Below, piece after piece: positions 32,604 to 43,499 of a DNA stretch of 64,000 bases. The translations under genes and the position numbers were made by a program. Location: positions 1,116,001 through 1,180,000 of the forward strand of contig MU839831.1 in the NCBI GenBank assembly GCA_030411725.1, read 5' to 3'. How positions within the stretch are numbered: the first letter of the stretch is position 1; the number at the start of each line of letters is the position of its first letter. The DNA is from Echria macrotheca (taxonomy: Eukaryota; Ascomycota; Sordariomycetes; Sordariales; Schizotheciaceae). The notes beneath the pieces are model-generated. The model was not told the origin of the DNA. It saw only the letters and a program-made list of their open reading frames with translations, and ran no database searches.

Positions 32604-33881
32604 ATGCCCTCTTCTCATATTGTCGAGCTCTCAATACGCATCGCCCAAAATACCACCAAAGTGCACGACTTTCTGGTCTCCAGAAATCTCCCCGGCCCGT
32701 CCTTCGATGAAAATGCACCCCAAACACTACTCCCACCCGATACGGACCCTGACATCGTGCTAGCCCACAGGGCCGTAATAGACGATTGCCGGGAGCTGCG
32801 AATGCTAATGCTCGGACCGAGAGAACACGTAATGAGCTACCAAGCAAACGACCTGGTCAGCCAAAAAGCCATCACGCAGTTCCGCCTCGCCCACGCCGTC
32901 CCAATCGGCGGCGAAACAACCTTTGCAGACCTCGCCGCCAACACCGGCCTCGGCCCCACGCACATCCGCAAGCTCCTCCGGCACGCCATCGCGCACAAGA
33001 TCTTCCGCGAGCCGCGCCCGGGTGTGGTCGCCCACTCGGCCGCATCACGCGCCCTCGCCGAGGACGCCGAGCTACACAACTGGGTCGAGTACGCGACGCA
33101 CGAGCTCTGGCTCGCGGCGTATCACACGCCCGACGCGATGCAGAAGTTCCCCGGGTCCGGCGAGCCGAACGAGACGGGCTTCGCCGTGGCCAACAACACC
33201 GACAAGTCCCTCTTTGCGTTCTTCTCCGACCACCCGGACCGTCTGGCCCGCTTCGCCGCCGTCATGCGCTTCGTCACGAAGCGCCCCGAGCTCGGTCCAG
33301 AATTAGTCGTCGACGCCTTCCCCTGGGCGTCCCTTCCGGAGGGCGGAACGGTCGTCGACGTGGGCGGATCCCACGGTCTAGTGTGTTTCGAGCTCGCGCG
33401 GCGGTTCCCGCAGCTGCACTTCGTCGTGCAGGACCTGGACGAGCCGGTCGTTCGGCATGCTGAGACGCAGAAGCCGGCTGAGATCGCCGGCCGCGTGTCC
33501 TTCATGGTGCATGACTTCTTCGAGCCTCAGCCGGTGCGGGACGCTGATGTGTATTTCCTGCGCGCAGTGCTGCATAACTGGTCGGACACGTACGCCGTCA
33601 AGATTCTCCGGGCTTTGATTCCAGCTCTCAAGCCCGGTTCTAGAATCGTGGTCAACGATGTTGTCGTGCCGGAGCCTGGGAGCATGTCGGACGCACAGGA
33701 CTTGCGGACCCGCACGAGTGATATGACGCAGGTTATTCTGCAGAATGCTGGCGACCGCGAGCTGGCGGATTGGATGGCGCTTTTCAAGGCGGCTGATGAG
33801 AGGTTTTTGTTCAGGGGTGCGAGTCCGATGCAGGGATCTACTCGGCTTTGGGTCCTGGTTGTAGAATGGGATGGTGCGTGA
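32604..33881 (+). CDS. SAM-dependent O-methyltransferase (COMT-like, fungal secondary-metabolite type)
   Basis: A single exon encodes 425 aa from ATG 32604; an in-frame ATG at 32523 would add 27 non-family residues. The N-terminal half is a winged-helix dimerisation region (FADLAANTGLGPTHIRKLL). The Rossmann half starts with VVDVGGSHG at about residue 251 (SAM motif I), then FVVQDLDEPVV and the catalytic-base segment RAVLHNWSD (His), and ends WVLVVEW. This is the plant COMT/fungal O-methyltransferase architecture, which methylates phenolic hydroxyls of polyketides or other aromatics. No polyketide or peptide synthase is in the window. The next plus-strand gene is also a methyltransferase. The high GC3 from 32,880 on produces long shadow frames. 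Confidence 0.92.
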   Translation: MPSSHIVELSIRIAQNTTKVHDFLVSRNLPGPSFDENAPQTLLPPDTDPDIVLAHRAVIDDCRELRMLMLGPREHVMSYQANDLVSQKAITQFRLAHAVPIGGETTFADLAANTGLGPTHIRKLLRHAIAHKIFREPRPGVVAHSAASRALAEDAELHNWVEYATHELWLAAYHTPDAMQKFPGSGEPNETGFAVANNTDKSLFAFFSDHPDRLARFAAVMRFVTKRPELGPELVVDAFPWASLPEGGTVVDVGGSHGLVCFELARRFPQLHFVVQDLDEPVVRHAETQKPAEIAGRVSFMVHDFFEPQPVRDADVYFLRAVLHNWSDTYAVKILRALIPALKPGSRIVVNDVVVPEPGSMSDAQDLRTRTSDMTQVILQNAGDRELADWMALFKAADERFLFRGASPMQGSTRLWVLVVEWDGA

Positions 33882-34232
33882 GGGAGAGGGGGGCCGATTT
33901 CCTGGTGGGGGTGTGCGGGTGAACTGAACTGGTCCATAGATCTATCTGGTCTATGGTGGTGAAGGCGGAAAAGGCTGGAGGAAGGTCCAGGATGGAAGAT
34001 AAGGTATGGTGGTGTGGGCCCTAAGGCACCCACCCCACAACATTTCCTGATCTGTATGTATTCTGTGCATGATCTTGCTGTGTCATCCGGGGTAATGCAG
34101 ACCGATCACATAACGAAGCGGGGTATATAGTAAATGTCTACTGCGCTCTGACAACCTTGATACAGACAGTATGGTGGTTTTCAGTGACTCGTAACCGACA
34201 GGAGCCCTTACGAGTTGGTTTGCCGATACAAC
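33882..34232. other. Short intergenic region between two methyltransferase genes
   Basis: No gene seen; it contains the terminator of the O-methyltransferase and the promoter of the next gene. Confidence 0.5.
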
Positions 34233-35159
34233 ATGTCATGTTCCATCCCCCTGAGTGGATATGAAGGCGAACAGGCACTGCACTGGTTCGATCCAACACC
34301 CGGAGTGATCCCCTGGCCGGCCCGAGAACTTCTCGAGAAATACGCGGGAATCCCCGAAGAAGATATTGAAAAGGAAGTCATCTCTCTGGTACGTGAGGAC
34401 CGCCGTCACCCGTCTTTACGAAGATTTAAATCCGGGGAGCACCGTTGACATGGTGGTAACATGTAGAGAAATATGGCATGGAAGACGTTCACGTACCCCT
34501 GTATCGGTCAGTTCGAATTCCTCGAGTTACAGCTCTCAACACGGACCCGGCTATACCACCGCGTCTTATCCCGTCTCTACTCTGGGCAATATCTCATCGA
34601 CATGGGCTGCTGTCTCGGCCAGGATCTGCGGAAGCTCGCGTTCGACGGTGTCTTGCCGAGTCATCTAGTCGGCGTCGATCTGCATCCGGAGTTTATTGAG
34701 CTCGGATACGACTTATTCCGTGATCGGGACCGACAGCCGGGCATAAAAATGCTGGTAGGAGACATCCAGGCACCAGTGGACGCAGAGCCATGGCCGCTTC
34801 TAAAGCACGGATTCGACATTGTCAATTTCAGTATGATCTTGCACGCGTTTGAACACGACGAGCAGGCTGTCATGTTGGAAAAGGCGGTGCATGTGCTACG
34901 CGACGAGCCGGGAGCCATGATGATGGGCACTGCTTGTGGTTCGAGGGATGGAAGAGTATCATGTTGGTCTGGAAAAGATATCCCACTCCACAATGCCGAG
35001 ACTTTTACAAGGCTAGTAGCCGAGGTGGGAGAGAGAACGGGAACGAGGTGGCAGGTCGAGGCTGAGGTTGACAATGGCTTCAGTATGCACGACGGGAAGA
35101 GGAAGTGGGTTGGGCCGCATCTGAAGAGACTGGTGTTCGAGATTACGAGACTAGAATGA
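34233..35159 (+). CDS. Class I SAM methyltransferase of fungal secondary-metabolite type
   Basis: Exons 34233-34388 and 34467-35159 join in frame to 282 aa (78-bp intron, GTACGT donor, GTTGAC branch). ATG 34233 is the first in the frame. The conserved lead-in LLEKYAGIPEEDIE, then YPCIGQFEFLEL, motif I LIDMGCCLGQDLRKL, GVDLHPEFIELGYDLF and VNFSMILHAFEHDEQ match the family that includes meroterpenoid-cluster methyltransferases such as AusD. Members usually methylate carboxyl or hydroxyl groups. No backbone gene is adjacent. It converges on the GH13 gene with only 61 bp between stop codons. Confidence 0.88.
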
Positions 35160-35220
35160 ATGAGACGAGGGAGCTGCTTCTATTGCCCACAGCACCTTCT
35201 GATCCACTGCCGAGCCATCT

Positions 35221-37451
35221 TCACAAAACCACGCACTTCATCCAGCCCACCGAGTCGGCAGTTTCGCAGTTCTCTTGCTTACATATTGCCCCGTCGTAGG
35301 GCCCCAGTTTCAATGTTGTTCGCTTCTGGTCCAAATGCACTCGATCAGATGTAAATTTGACAGGCACCCATTTCATACCTTGCGTCTGGGGCACTTTCCA
35401 TTCCACGCTGTCTTTGCCGAAATTGAGGACGATGAGATAGACCTTTCCATCGTGGGTACGCGTGTAAGCAAAGACGGAAGGATGGTGCTCGTCGACGATC
35501 TGGTATGCACCATATATCTACTCAACAGAGACATTAACAATATTCTCCGTCACGGAGACCTCCAGCCCAAGCTTCCAAGCAATGTTGGGTAGGCACTTAC
35601 AAGACCTGGATGCTGCCTACGGAGGCGTATCATGTCGCGGTAGAATGTCCAAACCGACGCTGGATCCCGACGCTGAGCTTCGGCACACAGCACACTGAAG
35701 TTTGGGTGTGGAGGCAGCCACGGCTTGGCGTGCTTGTTAGTGAAGCCGCCAGAGGTTTCATGGCTGCTATTCCACTAAACCGTATCAATCAAACCTACGT
35801 CAGCAACAGGAATATCATGAAGGAAAAAGGGGTGCGTACCGGAATTGGGATACGGGATGCATCCCTGCCTTTGGACGTGATCGCCTTCTTCGCCATCTCC
35901 AACTTATGGGTGGTACCTCCGCCCTGGGCGAGATCAGCGTGAACCGCATTCCAGTAGATGCGCGTCTCGACATCTTGTATCATCTCTTCTGAAAACTCCT
36001 CGGGATTCGTCATGCCCAGCTCCTGTCCCTGAAACATGATAACTGTACCCTGTAGCGTAAAAACCCACATGGCGAGGAGTTTGGCGACGGCCTGTCGACT
36101 CCGCTCGGCCCCCTTGCAAAATCGACCTATGCCACGTGGTTGGTCGTGGTTTTCCATCCAGATGGTGTCCCAGCCGCCGGCCTCAGCCATGCACGTCTGC
36201 CACTTACTGACGGCTGCCTTCAGCTCTGGCAGTTTGAAGTCTCTCAGAACCCATTTGTCGCCGTTGACGCAATCAAGCTCGACATGCTCGAAATGCAAGA
36301 TGAGGTCGAGCTGCTGCTGCTTCCCGATAAAGTCTCGGCCAACTTCCGGAGTGATGCCGCACGACATCTCGCCAAGAGATAGCGCAACATACCGGGAAAA
36401 GACTTGCTGGTGCATCTCCTTGAGGAATTCGTGGACTCTCGGCCTGAGGTAGGTTTCACAATGTCAGCCAGGATTCCATAAAAGGGGACTTAAATGCTCA
36501 GAAACAGGACAAATGACACAAGGGGATGGAAAAGGGGGTGAAAACGAACCCGTTCGCAAACATCTCGTTGGCTTTCTGCTCGAATCTGCCCTCGGTAGAA
36601 ATCGGAGCATCAGGCCAGCCTGAAACAGTTGGCTGGCCGAGACGTTTGGCTGACAAGTCTTCGTTGCGCACCTTGGACATGCAGTTGATTGCGTCCAGTC
36701 GAAAACCGTCAACCCCTTTATCCAACCAATACCGGAGCACATTCCACAGTTCATCCCGAACATCGGGGTTGTCCCAGTTGAGATCCGGCTGGGCCCTGCC
36801 GAACACGTGGAGGTAGTACTTGTGTATCTCGGGCACCCATTCCCACATGCAGCCCTCGAAAACGCTCTGCCAATTACTTGGCGGGCGTTGGTTTTCGTCT
36901 TCATCGAAAATGGGGTCGCCCCAGATGTAGAAGTTCTTGAAACGTTCGTCTCCGCCTTTGTTTGCCGCGACCGAGTTTTTGAACCAGGCGTGTTCGATCG
37001 AGGTATGATTCAGGGCGATATCGAGGATAACTCGTATGCCCCTTTGGTGCGCCTGTGCGAGCAAGTTGTCGAAATCTTCCATCTCGCCGAAGACGGGGTT
37101 GATCTTGTAGTAGTCGGCAATGTCATACCTAGGTAGGAAACGGGTAGGAAACGGATTACTTAGCCTTTCACTCGACGAGAGTAACTCTGGCGGGTGCATT
37201 GCTTACCCCATATCGTACATGGGAGAATCGAAGATGGGCGAAAGCCAGATGATGTTGATTCCCAGATCAACCATGTAGTCGAGCTTGTTGGTTACCCCTT
37301 TCAGGTCGCCGTATCCGTCGCCGTTCGTATCCTTGAAGCTTGAAACAAAGATTTGATAAACAACTGCATCCTTCCACCATGTCGACTTTTGTCCGGCTAA
37401 ACTTGCGGTCCGTAGATGGATCGGTCTGTTACCAGGGCGCCGCGTGTCCAT
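35221..37451 (-). CDS. GH13 alpha-glucosidase / oligo-1,6-glucosidase-like, copy A
   Basis: Exons 37451-37207, 37128-36550, 36443-35840, 35774-35601 and 35499-35221 join in frame to 626 aa. ATG 37451 gives MDTRRPG, paralleling MDTRNHC of copy B; the frame is open further upstream. Catalytic residues are visible: nucleophile in GVDGFRLDAIN, acid/base in LGEMSCG and the transition-state Asp in MENHDQPRG. DMGYD and LNHTS are the usual substrate-pocket motifs, and a C-terminal beta domain ends the protein. There is no signal peptide, so an intracellular maltase/isomaltase hydrolysing short alpha-glucosides is expected. Exon B ends at a less usual GTTCGT donor. No sugar transporter or Zn2Cys6 regulator lies nearby. 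Confidence 0.92.
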
Positions 37452-39127
37452 CTTATTGTTGTCTAGCGTCTGAGATCTGGAAGGGGAGGTGCTAAATCGA
37501 CTTAGCTTTCTACAGACCGGACCTGTAACAAAAGGCCACTTGTGACCAGAGGAAAGGAGTGCACTGGGCGAGGCGATGCCTACAATATTTAAGCGCCACT
37601 GTGATGATATCGGCATCAAATACAACGGAATGTTAGGAGGTGAGGTGCCAGTAAACACTTCTACAATTACTCGCTCACTTATGAAGCCGATTAAGTCACT
37701 ACTTCTTCCATCACGATCTTGACAATGAGATGTCGAAATAATACAAAGAGTACGACCATGACCGACATGTGTCCCCACTGTCACTTCCGTGTTCCGGGGC
37801 CTTGAAGAGGTCGGGCTTTTGATCCGTATCCGCGACTTTAGATCCATACCCAAGACCTACGGATCGGCTGGAACATTCTTCCCGCCACAACGCAATAAAT
37901 CACATCTGCCCACTGGAGGCTCTGCTAGCGCCCCTGGCACGCATCCCGGCCAGCCAACCTAGCTGACGGAACAGGCCGCAAAAGGGGCGGAAAGGGGGTC
38001 GCTTCCGGGCTGCCGGTCATGATTCATGTCCATCTTGCTGTTGAAATCTCGCGGCTGGACATCTGCGACTTTTTCTTATATCTATGACGGATGCCGCCGA
38101 ATGTCGAGTACTTAGTCATCATTCCTTACAAAGAGTTCCACTGGTGAAGACGGGGAGATTGACTAAAGAAATGTGTCACTTTTCGAGTGTCTTGTGCCAT
38201 ATACCTGATTTTCATTGACATCTGCTAGGGGGGCACCCCCTTTCGTACCTGTGCCTTACACAACCCCATAAGCTAAAACAAGTAAATATTCAAATACATA
38301 AATGTGTTGTTCTGCATACAGGGGTACAAGGCCACCAATAAAAGGTTTACATCTGGTTATCGAATTCTCAACCTCAGTTGCTTGAAATAATGCATATCCG
38401 TAGATCTCGACCTGGCGCGCGTCCAACGTCCAGGCACGCACATCGCAACTTCCTTCTGTCTCACCCCGTCCAATGCATCCCCATTGGCTGGATCTTACCC
38501 CTTACAGCATTCAGATCCCCCCGGAAGGGCGGCGACAGCCTCGACCAACCAGAGGTATGCTGCCGATCTGCTCTCGTCACAGAGCATCGGCCCTGTACCT
38601 CTTTCGTTGCAGATTCACAAAGGTGACCTAATAAAGCGAATCAACAGAAGAACAGAGTGGGACAGCCCCTCACCGGTCCGAGGTCGTACAAGGCGAGACT
38701 CCTACTGGCACACGCGGCCCTCGCCTATTATTACATCAGGTTTATCTTTCAAACTGCGGAACAGACGCAGGTCGCCGATCGCCCAGGCTAAAATTATACC
38801 ACGAATCAACACCCGCTGATTGAACATGGTAAATGTCATAATGATAGATATCCCATTCCCAGAAACCCTCTCATTCCCTCAAGTTGGAGTGGCTCAGGTA
38901 GAAAACAGCACCAGATGAGAAGAGAAATCTCCATTGCAGGAAGACTCCTCACGAAGTGCCGGCCCTCGGTCCGTCTTTCCTACAACCCCTTTGCTCAAAC
39001 CCCTGGAAATTGGCCACGGATGTCACGGTATGCCCGAACCCCTTTCATTTCCGTACCTATTACCATTTGGCCTGACTTGAAGAGCTCTAGGTTCAGTTCC
39101 ATCCCTCGCCCGGAGCCTTCCACTGCA
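37452..39127. promoter_or_regulatory. 1.7-kb divergent spacer between two GH13 genes
   Basis: No gene seen. Around 37,966-38,020 several CGG/CCG triplets and G/A-rich blocks cluster (CGGAACAGGCCG, GCGGAAAGGGGG), the sort of context bound by Zn2Cys6 activators and CreA-like repressors; I cannot assign a factor. An in-frame ATG at 38915 upstream of copy B could be used. Confidence 0.4.
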
Positions 39128-41303
39128 ATGGATACTAGGAACCATTGTGCGAAGGCGGACAGACGATGGTGGAAGAATACTGTCGTATATCAGGTCTGAG
39201 TTTAACCCTTGTGCGGTGAAAAAGCTCTGTTGACGATATTGAACAGATCTACCCTGCCTCGTTCAAGGATACTGATGGTGATGGACTCGGTAACATCAAT
39301 GGCATTACGGAGAAATTGGATTACCTTTCGGAACTAGGCGGTGAGCAGATATGCGATTTTAGTTGCGAACAGATATCCTAACAACTCCTTGGTCTGTCAC
39401 CAGTGGAAGTTCTCTGGCTTTCTCCGAGTAAGTGTCCTGATACAAAATTTGGCGTTCGGAGAGCATTGGTCTAATAGTGGATACCCAGTTTATCGAAGCC
39501 CGCAGAAGGATATGGGATATGATATTGTGAGATGTTGCTTGGATATCTTGAGAGAAATGAATGCTGACGGGACACAGTCAAATTACTATGCCATCCACCC
39601 TCCGTTCGGGACTATGGATGACGTCCACCGCCTCATAGCAGAGGTTAAACGCCGTGGAATGAAGCTGGTCATGGATCTTGTTGTCAACCATACTTCCACT
39701 GAGGTGAGGCATTCCCATACTGCATTGCGATCGATCAAGCCAAGTAACGCAGGGGCCATATGGAATAGCACCCTTGGTTCGTGGAATCAGCCGTATCCAA
39801 GGAAAGCCTGCGTCGAAACTGGTACATCTGGCGACCACCCAAATACGACAAAGAGGGACACAGACAGCCGCCAAACAACTGGGCCTGCTTGCTCGACGAG
39901 TCGGAGTCCGCCTGGACCTACCACTCGGGCACAGAGGAGTACTACCTCTCCCTGTTCAGTCCGTACCAGGCGGACCTTAACTGGGAGAACGCCGACGTTA
40001 GAGCCGAAGTGCACGATGTTGCCCGGTTCTGGCTCGACAAGGGGGTTTCTGGTTTCCGGATGGACGTGATCAATCTGATCTCCAAGGACCAGAGGTTCCC
40101 CGACGCAGAGATTTTGCACCCGGGCAAGAAGTACCAGCCGGGCGACAAATACTTTGCCAATGGCGCACGGCTCACCGACTACCTGCAGGAACTGAAAGAG
40201 AAAGTGCTATCGAAGTACGACATCCTGACGGTGGGGGAGATGCCGTTTCTGGAGGACGAGGAACAGCAGCTAGAGATTGTCAAGGCGGAGGAGGGCTACC
40301 TCGACATGATCTTCACGTTCGAGATGATGGGGTTGGACATGGTCTCCGAGGAGGGGCGTTTCAGCTTCAGACCGTGGTCCGTGGACGGGTTGAGGAAGAC
40401 CATTGACAAGACGCAGTCGATGACGACGAAGATGGGGTGGCCGTCGCTATTCTGCGAGAACCACGACCAGCCCCGATCCGTGTCTCGGTGGTGTGACGAC
40501 TCGGCTGCGCACCGCGTTTGCGGCTCCAAACTTCTCTGCATGATGCAGACCAGCCTAACCGGCACCTTGTACGTATACCAGGGCGAAGAGCTGGGCATGC
40601 GTAACATACCCGCCACGTGGGAGCCGGAAGAGTACAAGGATGTTGAGTCTGTCAGCTACTGGACGCAGTGAGTGTCAACAGCCCTGCTTCCCAGACAGAT
40701 TTTCCCTTGGAGACTAACCACTCGTTGTTGTGCGCAAGTGTGTGCTCGACATGGCCCGATGGATCCCCCGAGAGGAAGAGGGCGAAGGATCTACTTCGAC
40801 GCAAAGCGCGTGACAACGCCAGGACGCCGTTTCAATGGGACTCGACATCGAACGGCGGCTTCTGTGCTGCAGGCGTCAAGCCCTGGATGCGCGTCAACGA
40901 TGATTACCCGTGGGTGAATGCGGCCGCCCAGGTGGCTGTGGCAAGAGCCAACGAAAAGACTGCAATCGTGCCGCCCTATCGTTTCTGGCAGCGGGCTCTT
41001 GACATACGCAAACAATATGCCAACTTGTTCGTCTATGGCGACTTTGAGCTCATCCAGAACACGCATCCGACCGTCTTTGGCTTCAAAAAGAGCTGCATAC
41101 AGGAGTCGGATGTCTCTATCACGGTCTTGAACTTCAGCGGCAAGGAGGCCGAGTTCATGGTTCCCGCGGAGTATCAGGTCCGGCGCTGGGTGATGGGAAG
41201 CTACGACTCGCTGTCCACCGAGAAACCCAAAGAGGGACTCATCTCGCTGTTGCCCTGGGAAGGATTGGTCGGCTTGTGCAAGGTGGGCGCCAATGGAACT
41301 TAG
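39128..41303 (+). CDS. GH13 alpha-glucosidase / oligo-1,6-glucosidase-like, copy B
   Basis: Seven exons (39128-39193, 39247-39340, 39404-39427, 39489-39526, 39578-39703, 39769-40667, 40739-41303) join in frame to 603 aa. Exon 3 is only 24 nt but restores the family string EVLWLSPIYRSPQKDMGYD across its junctions. Catalytic residues: nucleophile in GFRMDVIN, acid/base in VGEMPF and Asp in CENHDQPR. KARDNARTPFQW marks the classic maltase segment. No signal peptide. Copy A is divergent and shares the fold, but intron positions differ, so the pair is not a recent duplication. The N-terminal third has six introns while the rest is nearly intronless. Confidence 0.92.
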
Positions 41304-41916
41304 ATAGCATTCGCCAGCATCCATGCCCGATTACGCTTAGAAATTGAGATAGAGTAGTTCAGAACATGAAGTTCACGTGTTTGCTCACAAGTTCCATTAT
41401 TTCCATCTTGAGTTACATGTATTAGTTGCCAAGGACGGCTCCAACAAATCCCGATTTCGGAATTACAGAAAATACCGTTCCTAAACGGCCATGTCCGCTT
41501 CTCAGTCAAAAAGGGTCAAAAGGATATCTGGTCTCGAGAGTCCATCTTTATCTTTGCTTAATGATTAAGCTTGGCATCAGAAATAATAATGAAAAACAAC
41601 ACTGCAGATCTGTGTCGTTCACAAGCAGTCAGCATAATACGTGTTCAAGGGTCTTATTCATACGGAAAGCAGTGTAAGCATCTCGTACGTCATGGAGTAA
41701 GCGTGATGCTCAGTTGTTGCATCAACGATGACGCCTGCAATCCTATCAACGGCAGGAACGATACAGTTACACGAACGAAGAATCGACACAGCAGCACTGT
41801 GAATTGGTACTTAAATGACCTCCACCATGTGGGCTCCCTACCTAAATGGTTAACCTGCATCATTTTGCACATTCAAGTCCCATTACCACTGGTATCTCTC
41901 TGCTCTTGAAAACACC
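41304..41916. other. Intergenic region upstream of the alcohol dehydrogenase
   Basis: No supported gene; promoter of the next gene and 3' flank of copy B. Confidence 0.5.
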
Positions 41917-43499
41917 ATGGCGACCAACTACGCGGGAAAAATGGCTGAAAAGGCCATGGGCCACGGCGCCCACAACCGCGCGGCCACCACCGACATCTCA
42001 AACCCGGCCCGTGATGGCGGCAAATACGCCGACCCGAGCGGTGAGCGCATGAAGGCGTTGGTGTGGATGGGGAAGAACGATGTCCGAGTCGGTAGGTAAC
42101 CCTGACATCAACCCCCCTTCTCAATACTCACTCTACCAAACAACAGTCGAGACCCCCAAGCCCAAAATCATAGACGCCCACGACGTGATCGTCAAGGTGA
42201 CGGGCTCCACCGTCTGCGGCAGCGACGTGCATCTCCTGCACGGCGTCATCGTGCAGACGGAAGTCGGTGATATCCTCGGCCACGAGTTCTGTGGTGTCGT
42301 TGAATCTGTCGGCCCTTCCGTGACGGGGCTCAAGCCGGGCGACCGCGTGGTCAACAGCTTTTGTATTTCGTGCGGCGAGTGCCGCTACTGCAAGATGAAG
42401 CTGACCACGGCGTGCGAAAGGACCAACGCGTCGACTGTGCAAGCCAAGATGTACGGATCGCAGTTGAGCGGCATCTTTGGGTACTCGCATTTTGTGGGCG
42501 GGTATGCTGGCGGACAGGCCGAGTTTGTGCGTGCGCCACTGGCGGAGAATAACCTGCTCAAGTTGCCTGCTTCGGTGCCGGATGAGAAAGGTACTGTTGC
42601 TCTTATCTCTTCATGCCTGGCTTCTTCGTTGCTAATAAACAGGAAACAGGTCTCTACCTCTCAGACGTCCTGCCCACCTCCTACCACGCCGTCACCTACA
42701 CCGGTGTCAAAGAGGGCGACACCGTCGCCATCTGGGGCCTCGGCCCGATCGGCTTCATGTCGTGCTACTGGGCCAAGAAGCGCGGCGCCAAGCGTGTCAT
42801 TGGCATCGACGGCAACTGGCGCTGCGATTATGCGATGGCCAAGATCCCCGGCGTCGAGACCGTCAATTTCTCAAAGCTCACGGCCAACGAGACCGTGCCC
42901 GATAAGATCCGTGAGATGGTGCCGGGAGGCGTCGACGTCTGCATTGATGCGACGGGTGGCGAGTACGGCAAGGGCTTCGTGCACAAGACGGAGCTGGCCT
43001 CTGGCATGGAGCAGGACACGAGCGAGATGCTCAACGAAGCCATCTACGCGACCAGGAACTTTGGCAGGGTTGGTATCATTGGCGATTACGTGGGCTGTAA
43101 GTGCCGGGTGATACCGAGGCCGGTGTGTAATGTTTGCTAATGAAAATTGCGTAACAGTCACGAATCATTTCAACATCGGCGCTGTCATGGAACTCGGCAT
43201 CACCATCGTCGGCTGCGGGCAAGCCCCGGTGCACAAGTGTAAGTTTACCTACGAAAGAAGAGAGAGAGAGAGAGAATGTTGCTAATTCAAGCTCGACAGA
43301 CTGGAAAGAACTCCTGGAGATGTTGGAAAAGGGTGAAGTCGACCCAACCATTATGTTGACGCATCGGTTCCGGCTCGAGGACATAGACAAGGCGTATAGG
43401 CTGCAGGAGAAGAGAGAACAGGGGCTTGTGAAGTGTTTTGTGGAGACGCGTTTCTCGGCAAAGCGTTGCCCGGGAACCCCGGAACTGACAATTTTGTAA
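41917..43499 (+). CDS. Zinc alcohol dehydrogenase, glutathione-independent formaldehyde dehydrogenase-like
   Basis: Exons 41917-42091, 42147-42590, 42650-43096, 43158-43238 and 43300-43499 join in frame to 448 aa. Zinc ligands are visible: catalytic Cys in TVCGSDVH and the GHEF pair; structural zinc in FCISCGECRYCKMKLTTAC. The insertion GYSHFVGGYAGGQAEFVR is typical of bacterial glutathione-independent formaldehyde dehydrogenases and their fungal relatives. The NAD fold carries GLGPIG. It should oxidise formaldehyde or other small alcohols/aldehydes with NAD. The N-terminal 45 residues (Ala/Gly-rich, ending GKYADPSGERMKALVW) are an extension. Four short introns of 55-61 bp; intron 4 carries a GA run. 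Substrate unproven. Confidence 0.9.
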
